A stretch of 64,000 nucleotides of DNA from Streptomyces sp. MUM 2J (lineage in GTDB: Bacteria > Actinomycetota > Actinomycetes > Streptomycetales > Streptomycetaceae): positions 1-64,000 of the forward strand of contig NZ_JADWYM010000028.1 in assembly GCF_022414535.1 (NCBI RefSeq), read 5' to 3'. Under the pieces are notes generated by a model. That model searched no databases, was not told the DNA's origin, and saw only the letters and a program-made list of their open reading frames with translations. Every line of letters starts with the position of its first letter. Positions within the stretch are counted from its first letter, which is position 1. Shown here piece after piece: positions 59,101-64,000 of this stretch. The translations under genes and the position numbers were made by a program.

Positions 59101-61410
59101 CTGCTCGCCGTCGTCTGGGCGGGACCGGCGGCGCACGCCGCCCTGAGCGGCTCCGCGTCCGCAGCCGAGGACGCCGCGAACGCGCTCCACCTGCTTCCGG
59201 AGGGGCACCCCCGGCGCCCGGCCCTGCGTGGTGAGCTGATCCGGCGCGAGCTGGAGCAGGCCGTCGCCATGGGCGACCTGGCGGCCGCGCGAGCCGCCGC
59301 CGGGGAACTCCTCGACGTTGCCACGTCCTGCCCCGAGGAGGGCATGCAGCGGCCCAGCCTGCTCCTCAGGGCCGCGGCGACGCTCTGCGACCTGTACCGG
59401 GCGGAGGGTGCCCACGGGGCGGACACCGGCCATCCGCGCCACGAACACGACCACGCCGTCGACGCTCTGCTGGACCGCACCGTCACCGTGCTCGGCGCCG
59501 AAACCGAGCAAGGCTCGCACGGATACCACGGCTCCCGCAGCCGCTGCGCGTACGGCCTGGGTGTCCTGCTGCTGACCCGCTACGGGCGCGGCGGTGACGC
59601 CGCGGACCTCCGCCGCGCGCTGCGGGTGCTGCGCGACCGGTGGGCGGTGCTGCACACCGCCCCGGGCGACCCGCTCGCCCGTGCGGTCCTCCGGGCGCTC
59701 GCCGAGGCGCACCGCGCCCACGGCCCCGCTGACGCCGGGCACCGCCGGGATTCCCGGGACACGGCGCGGTCGCTGCTGAACGCGCACGGCCGCGCGGTCC
59801 TGCTCCAGTCCGGCACGGGACACGCTCTTGAGGTCGCCCGCGCGGTCGCGTCCGACATGCTCCGCCTGGTGCGCTGGAGTCTGGAGGACGGGGAGCCCCG
59901 GACGGCGTACGAGGCACTGGAACTCGGACGCGGGCTGGTCCTCAACGCCGCCACCGTCAGCGTCACGGTGCCCGAGCTGCTGCGCGACGGCGGCCACAGC
60001 GACCTGGCCCGGCACTGGGAGGACGCGGCGGGCGGCGGCGGGCGGCACGTCGTGCCCGACGGGCTGCGCCGCCAGGTCCTGGAGGCGTTCGCCGGGAGCG
60101 CGGCCGAGAGGCGGCTGGTGTCCGCGCCGAACCCGGGCCAGGTCGGCCAGGCGCTGCGCCGTCTCGCGCGCGACGCACTGGTCTACCTCGTGCCCGGCGA
60201 GTACGCGGAAGCGGGCGGAGGCACCGGCGGCACGACGGCCACCGGGCACGCGGTGGTCGTCGGTGCCACCGGCGTGGTGGAAGCGCTCGCACTGCCGGGC
60301 CTCGTCGTCTCCACGGACGGTCCGCTCGGCGCCTACGACCGTGCCGCCGACGCCTTCCGCAGCACAGCCCGCGCCGACGACCGGCCCGCTCCGGGCGATC
60401 CGGAGGTCATGCACGCCCATCACGAACGCCGGCTCGCGCGCCTGGAGCGGAAGTGGCGGGACGCGCTCGACGCGCTGTGCTCCTGGGCGGGCGAGGTGGC
60501 GATGGGCCCCGTGCTGTCCGCCTCCCGCAGTCGGCTCGGCCGCACGCCCCGGCTGGTGCTGGCGCCGGTGGGGGCGCTCGGTGCGGTGCCGTGGCACGCG
60601 GCCCGCTGCTCGGACGGCCCGACCGGTGCGGCATACGCCTGCCAGCGGGCACTGCTGCAGTACTGTGCCACCGCCCGCCAGCTCATGGAGGTGGCCGACC
60701 GGCCCCGCACCCGGCTCGGCGCGGGGCCGGTGGCCGTGGTCGCCGACCCGCAGGGCTCCTGGCGGATGCACCGGGAGGCGGCGCTGGTCGGCTCGATGTA
60801 CGAGGGAACACGGGTCGTCGGCGGCCTCGGCGGGCACGCCCCCGCCGACGCGCCTCCGCCGCTGCCTCCCGTGCCCGAGTCCCTGCGCGCGCTCCTGCCC
60901 GGCCGCAGCCGGGTTCCAGCCGCCCTGCTTCACGTCAACTGTCACGCGGACACCGGGCGTTCGCCCGCGGACTCGGTACTCCGGCTCGGAACCGGGCACC
61001 GCATCACGGTCGCGGACGTGCTCGCGGGGGCCGCCGACCGCGACCCCGGGACGCCCGGGGGGATCGTCGTCCTCGCCAACTGCACCAGCGATCTGACCGT
61101 GAGCGACCACGACGAGGCGCTCACACTGGCCACGGCCTTCCTCGGCGCCGGCGCCACCGCGGTGGTCGGGTCACGCTGGGACGTGGCCGACGATCCGCGC
61201 ACCACCGCGCTGATGCTCGTCCTCCATCACCGGCTGCGGGCCGGAGACCCGGCCGGAGAGGCGTTGCGGGCCGCCCAGTTGTGGATGCTGGACCCACATC
61301 GGACCGTGCCGGGCGAACTCGAAGCGTATGCCGATGTGTTCAGGGAAGCGGACCGGCGCGGTCTGGATGAGCTGGAGGTGTGGTCCGCTTTCGCGCACCA
61401 CGGGCAGTAG
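56146..61410 (+). CDS. Giant TPR-like CHAT-domain protease
   Basis: This protein of about 1754 residues has mostly alpha-helical repeats (1-1350; e.g. AEELLAALCGTVTDAGQRDALYG, DVREAVDLLRTGTGLYPHDD, DLDAAARVYGALLERTSED), which look like degenerate TPRs, with a Pro-rich break at about 760-820. A C-terminal CHAT caspase-like domain spans about 1400-1754. The dyad is intact: His1600 in LLHVNCHADTGRS and Cys1646 in VLANCTSDLTVSDHDEA, followed by GAGATAVVGSRWDVAD. The CHAT domain cleaves proteins in characterised systems (for example Craspase-type). It is divergent from the RES/antitoxin pair. I prefer the ATG at 56146 (GGGGTGGGGA upstream); 56119 and 56161 are alternatives. The target is unknown. 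Confidence 0.85.
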   Translation: MTETGMGGISRENPLEQVARLLETAEQPPAEGGEWVPADGRGAAGPIPVALEEAEELLAALCGTVTDAGQRDALYGMSLAAAAIRCTLGPAGYRLGRLRERFATLCTLAADQCGDDGPEPELLAKVDLTCEWAFRVAERWSRTLPGAAREADADLTVSLLGGLLDGPDGHLVAEPTRCRAVLGLVLSDRSRRAEHRSPERLADRRNALALLDAARTADDLDPLLWPDVTFDFVQLSALELDDRVGTGPSPSAAAAGAEEAIVLLDLTLALLDGGTSADPAELGVLLCDLLLELSTAQRHQGRAVDWFRAVLARPGLPDGTRIELKRGLVHALCLRSEENRHAQRPGDPVPAQDRAAAVELLEEVLAAHPAMPPADRSGPGERAAGTAEDPTTHGAPVDDEFVAYFDSLVQLLWLDLSEGVLGDRGHDRLAVCVRQLVPLIGPEDDDRAAAVLKAAIVLGQRAVRRGLPLAHGLADQAVLNGRQNPSMALEHTAPHVVADVREAVDLLRTGTGLYPHDDELHLYAQGFLGVALLLDFACRLPVAEPAVLREGLRCMRVAMERLPERDGLGDADFRGAFLIALMYRVWYTEPFLRAWTDRNGPGVPDVSGFPTVEDDVQLLDAVLGASDEEEEPLLAFLFVMVRLLRSPGVPPSVADSRAWSERLRRAVPRLGAEATGLRVIMLGVAGVLGLRLEEEGKATGVERQAARTALREALSLLPQESPLRPPVVAALDRLGTGDVRRLLGLFLGVSTRAEPDGAGREPAEDARGARGAPPAPDGRPPTGDSPVAAVLPGPQSRTPAHVDGSPGPPSGPAAPRTAPVLDLDAAVLLGDGTPDPFAVPATRVAELVGTDEPMSAPATATLAVLHHHRWLRDRDGQDLETAVALARSAVAAVGRAHTPVSAKSALADRCSEFLARLLLDRHLILGDRTDLDAAARVYGALLERTSEDVVLPPLCALLAASGDPRVPARLFRPVPSQWTAPFRAELLAVVWAGPAAHAALSGSASAAEDAANALHLLPEGHPRRPALRGELIRRELEQAVAMGDLAAARAAAGELLDVATSCPEEGMQRPSLLLRAAATLCDLYRAEGAHGADTGHPRHEHDHAVDALLDRTVTVLGAETEQGSHGYHGSRSRCAYGLGVLLLTRYGRGGDAADLRRALRVLRDRWAVLHTAPGDPLARAVLRALAEAHRAHGPADAGHRRDSRDTARSLLNAHGRAVLLQSGTGHALEVARAVASDMLRLVRWSLEDGEPRTAYEALELGRGLVLNAATVSVTVPELLRDGGHSDLARHWEDAAGGGGRHVVPDGLRRQVLEAFAGSAAERRLVSAPNPGQVGQALRRLARDALVYLVPGEYAEAGGGTGGTTATGHAVVVGATGVVEALALPGLVVSTDGPLGAYDRAADAFRSTARADDRPAPGDPEVMHAHHERRLARLERKWRDALDALCSWAGEVAMGPVLSASRSRLGRTPRLVLAPVGALGAVPWHAARCSDGPTGAAYACQRALLQYCATARQLMEVADRPRTRLGAGPVAVVADPQGSWRMHREAALVGSMYEGTRVVGGLGGHAPADAPPPLPPVPESLRALLPGRSRVPAALLHVNCHADTGRSPADSVLRLGTGHRITVADVLAGAADRDPGTPGGIVVLANCTSDLTVSDHDEALTLATAFLGAGATAVVGSRWDVADDPRTTALMLVLHHRLRAGDPAGEALRAAQLWMLDPHRTVPGELEAYADVFREADRRGLDELEVWSAFAHHGQ

Positions 61411-61425
61411 CCGTGCCGGGCGGAG

Positions 61426-62031
61426 TCAGGGCGCCGCGTCGTCGATGCTGAGGTCGCGGCGCATCGTCCGGCGCAGTTCGGCCAGCACCGCCCAGGCGGC
61501 CTGGACCCGCTCCTCGCACTCGGACGGGGCCGGGGTGCAGGGTGCGTCGACCAGTGACCGTTTCAGCGCGCCGTAGTCGTCGTTCAGCCTGCGGCTCACC
61601 GCCGACGCCGCGTCGAGGACGGGACCCGGCAGTAGCATCTGCGCTTCGGCGTAGCTCGCACGGAAGGCCGTGCGAGCCTCTTCCAGAGCCTCGGCGTGCT
61701 CGTCGATGCCAGCGCCGGCGCGCAGCCCGTGCAGCACGCTGATCTGTGCGGTCTGGTAGTGCCGGGCCGCGGTGTTGAAGGCGACGTAGCAGGCACGCAA
61801 CCGGGCGCGGGCCTCAGCCCGGTGCGACGCGGCCCGCTGCTCGCGGGCGTCCGCCAGCTCCAGCGCACGCATCCGCTCGTCGTGTGCCCGGTCCTCCGCG
61901 CGCTGCCCGCGCAGCGAGTCGATCTCCATCAGCTTGACGCGGTCAGCCCTGACCTGGGTCACGAGCGCCGCGCTCAGGGTGCCCACCACGCCGACGACCG
62001 CCACCAGGAGCGGTAACCAGGTCTGCGCCAC
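61426..62031 (-). CDS. Membrane-anchored coiled-coil protein beside the CHAT gene
   Basis: I do not recognise a named family. The 201-residue protein begins with one membrane helix (LPLLVAVVGVVGTLSAALVTQV, about 5-26), followed by a long charged helix predicted to be a coiled coil (DRVKLMEIDSLRGQRAEDRAHDERMRALELADAREQRAASHRAE) and further helices. Short membrane-plus-coiled-coil proteins occur elsewhere beside CHAT/TPR genes and might form the sensor or anchor. Its stop is 15 bases from the CHAT stop (convergent). GTG at 62031 with GGGGGAAG upstream is the start, since it places the helix at the N-terminus. Confidence 0.7.
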   Translation of the reverse strand: MAQTWLPLLVAVVGVVGTLSAALVTQVRADRVKLMEIDSLRGQRAEDRAHDERMRALELADAREQRAASHRAEARARLRACYVAFNTAARHYQTAQISVLHGLRAGAGIDEHAEALEEARTAFRASYAEAQMLLPGPVLDAASAVSRRLNDDYGALKRSLVDAPCTPAPSECEERVQAAWAVLAELRRTMRRDLSIDDAAP

Positions 62032-62512
62032 GTCGCTTCCCCCGTTTCCCTGCGCCAGGTCGCCGAGCGGCGCCTGGGTCCTGCGCCTTTCGTGGGCCGG
62101 AGTCGGCTTCCGCAGACGTCCGTACCCGCTGGGCGCGTCGTTCAGCCCCTTGCCGGAGACCGCGGGCGGACGCCGAACGCGGTACGCCGCACACCGGTGG
62201 CAGGAAGGCACGTACACCGCGATCGAGAACGGCCGCGGGCGTTCGGGTTCACCGGGCGTGCCGCCCCTGACGCGTCCCCGGCCACGCCGCCCCCTCCCCC
62301 TCGCCGTCATCCGAACGCCATTGTGCGGTCGGCTCGACCTGGTTGTCCCGGAAAGCACACTCCCGGTGCAGCTGCCCGGTGGACGAGAAGGGCCGGGAGC
62401 CGGGCCGCCTCCCGTCCGACGGGGCGAGCCCGGCGGACCGCGGCGCGGCGGAAGGCGCCCGGTCAGCACGGGTCCGATGCCGGCCACCCCGCCGGTGCGC
62501 GCGGCTCCCCGC
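62032..62512. other. Non-coding 481-base stretch
   Basis: This region lies between the coiled-coil protein and the FAD oxidoreductase, both minus strand. Short frames give Pro/Arg-rich products with no ribosome-binding sites. I see no clear promoter, dyad or repeat in it. Confidence 0.4.
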
Positions 62513-64000
62513 TCAGGCTGCCCCGGCCTCCAGGACCGCCATGGCCGCGTTGTGCCCCGGAACCCCGCTGACCCCTCCGCCGCGCACGGCACCCGCCCCG
62601 CACAGGAGGACGTTGGCGTGCCGGGTCTCCACGCCCCACCGTCCGGTGCCGTCCTGGGCGTGGGGCCAGGCCAGGTCCCGGTGGAAGATGTTGCCGCCGG
62701 GCAGCCCGAGATCGCGCTCCAGGTCCAGCGGGGACTTGGCCTCCAGGCAGGGGCGGCCGTCGGCGTCGGTGGCCAGACAGTCGGTGATCGGCTCGGCGAG
62801 GTGGGCGTCGAGCTGGGCGAGGGTCGCTTTGAGCAGTTCCCCGCGCACGGCGTCGTTGTCACGGGCGAAGAGCCGTGCGGGGGTGTGCAGACCGAAGAGG
62901 GTGAGCGTCTGGAACCCCCGTTCGGCCAGGTCGGGGGCGAGGATGGAGGGGTCGGTCAGCGAGTGGCAGTAGATCTCCGAGGGCGGCGCCGCCGGCAGCT
63001 CTCCGGCCGCGGCCCGGGCATGGGCGGCGGCCAGTTGCTCGTAGCCCTCGGCGATGTGGAAGGTCCCCGAGAAGGCCTCGCGCGGGTCGACGGACGTGTC
63101 CCGCAGCCGCGGCAGCCGTTCGAGCAGCATGTTCACCTTCAGCTGGGCGCCCTCGGCGGGTTCGGGTGGGGTGTCGCCGGTCAGCTCGGCCAGTTGCTGC
63201 GGCGACGCGCCGACCAGGACGTGCCGTGCGGCGACGGTGACCTCGCTGTCGGCGGTCCGGTACGTCACCTGGGCGTGGTGGCCGTCGGTGTCGATCCGTA
63301 GCGCCTCGTGTCCCGTGGCGAGGACCGCGCCCGCGCCGCGGGCCGCGTCGGCGAGGGCGTCGGTGAGGGCGCCCATGCCGCCGACCGGGACGTCCCAGTC
63401 ACCCGTGCCGCCGCCGATGACGTGGTAGAGGAAGCAGCGGTTCTGCTTCAGCGAGGGGTCGTGGGCGTCGGCGAAGGTGCCGATGAGGGCGTCGGTGAGG
63501 ACGACGCCACGCACCAGGTCGTCATGGAAGCCCTCCTCGATCGCCACGCCGATCGGCTCCTCGAACAGCATCCGCCAGGCTCGCTCGTCGCCGACGCGGC
63601 GGCGCAGTTCCGACCGGGTGGGCAGCGGCTGCGTGAGCGTGGGGAAGACGCGCTCGGCGACGCCGCGGGTCATGCCGTAGAACCGGCGCCAGGACTCGTA
63701 CTCGCGTTCGCTGCCGGTCAGTCGCGCGAACGCGTCCCGGGTGCGCTTCTCACCACCGCCGACCAGCAGCCCCGTCGGCCGTCCGGCCCGCTCGACGGGC
63801 GTGTACGAGGACACCGTCCGCTTCCGCGCCCGGAAGTCCAGGCCGAGGTCCCGCACGATCTTCGCCGGAAGCAGGCTCACCAGGTAGGAGTACCGGGACA
63901 GCCGCGCGTCGACGCCGGCGAACGGCCGCGTGGACACCGCGGCGCCGCCGGTGCCCGCCAGCCGCTCCAGCAGCAGCACCGACCTCCCGGCACGGGCCAG
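62513..64000 (-). CDS. Phytoene desaturase-like FAD oxidoreductase (5' end outside window)
   Basis: The 495 visible codons run off the right edge without a start, so the N-terminal part of the FAD Rossmann fold is missing. What remains begins LARAGRSVLLLERLAGTGG, the second strand of the dinucleotide fold. It continues through a substrate domain (FYGMTRGVAERVFPTL, FEEPIGVAIEEGFHDDL, VIGGGTGDWDVPVGGMGALTDALADAARGAGA) to the C-terminal FAD-binding segment LLCGAGAVRGGGVSGVPGHNAAMAVLE. It is closest to the PYROXD2/CrtI-like group, which desaturates or oxidises lipids and carotenoids in some members and is uncharacterised in most. No carotenoid genes are nearby in the window, so a carotenoid role is not assumed. 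Confidence 0.85.
   Translation of the reverse strand: MARAGRSVLLLERLAGTGGAAVSTRPFAGVDARLSRYSYLVSLLPAKIVRDLGLDFRARKRTVSSYTPVERAGRPTGLLVGGGEKRTRDAFARLTGSEREYESWRRFYGMTRGVAERVFPTLTQPLPTRSELRRRVGDERAWRMLFEEPIGVAIEEGFHDDLVRGVVLTDALIGTFADAHDPSLKQNRCFLYHVIGGGTGDWDVPVGGMGALTDALADAARGAGAVLATGHEALRIDTDGHHAQVTYRTADSEVTVAARHVLVGASPQQLAELTGDTPPEPAEGAQLKVNMLLERLPRLRDTSVDPREAFSGTFHIAEGYEQLAAAHARAAAGELPAAPPSEIYCHSLTDPSILAPDLAERGFQTLTLFGLHTPARLFARDNDAVRGELLKATLAQLDAHLAEPITDCLATDADGRPCLEAKSPLDLERDLGLPGGNIFHRDLAWPHAQDGTGRWGVETRHANVLLCGAGAVRGGGVSGVPGHNAAMAVLEAGAA

Noticed and set aside
56713..61110. A minus-strand open frame of about 1465 codons opposite the CHAT gene
   Set aside because: It is a shadow frame with low-complexity translation; the plus strand has the CHAT His/Cys motifs and helical repeats.
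6205..64000. Split carotenoid cluster (LitR, photolyase and the CrtI-like oxidoreductase)
   Set aside because: The desaturase-like gene lies over 50 kb from litR and no crtE, crtB or crtY gene is in the window.

Overview
The window is high-GC actinobacterial DNA and almost certainly Streptomyces. The evidence is G/C-rich third codon positions, frequent GTG and TTG starts, a chaplin with a sortase signal, an NsdA-like regulator, a DUF397 protein, a LitR-type B12 photoreceptor and a very large type I polyketide synthase. No rRNA, tRNA or CRISPR array was seen. The mix of stress genes, secondary metabolism and conflict-type genes suggests accessory chromosome.

Left part (1-16 kb). A broken transposase at the edge is followed by an amidohydrolase, an ECF42-type sigma/DGPF gene pair with its own candidate ECF promoter, and a MarR regulator upstream of an MMPL exporter with an inverted-repeat operator between them. 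Next come a fused SDR/polyketide-cyclase-like protein, a photolyase and a convergent LitR/CarH-type photoreceptor, then small stress-type membrane proteins (SPW, GlsB), a long chaplin and a secreted tripeptidyl aminopeptidase-like hydrolase.

Biosynthetic cluster (about 14.5-34.8 kb, all on the minus strand). In order of transcription it holds a fatty acyl-AMP ligase (FAAL); a 4654-aa synthase with domains ACP-KS-AT-DH-KR-ACP-KS-AT-DH-KR-ACP-C-FkbH; an ACP-thioester reductase with an unassigned C-terminal domain; a translationally coupled alpha/beta hydrolase whose nucleophile is Cys; and a second, Ser-type alpha/beta hydrolase. The predicted logic is activation of a fatty acid, two extensions with reduction and dehydration to a methyl-branched dienoyl chain, a C/FkbH-dependent step of unknown chemistry, and reductive release. 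I do not recognise a known product.

Middle part (35-49 kb). A baeRF3 protein, a Gfo/Idh/MocA oxidoreductase, a PAS-SpoIIE phosphatase, an NsdA-like TPR regulator divergent from an APH-fold phosphotransferase, a secreted amidase, small proteins, a deletion remnant of a hydrolase, and convergent PaaK and acyl-CoA synthetase genes. Several intergenic regions carry short, phased repeats.

Right part (49.2-62 kb) looks like a regulated conflict or stress locus. It contains a macro-domain protein, a vWA-PP2C-kinase triad (the TerY-P arrangement), a RES-type toxin with an Xre/ParS-like antitoxin, a divergent 1754-aa TPR-like CHAT protease with an intact His/Cys dyad, and a small membrane-anchored coiled-coil protein. 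This is the best candidate for an undescribed system. The window ends inside a phytoene-desaturase-like FAD oxidoreductase.
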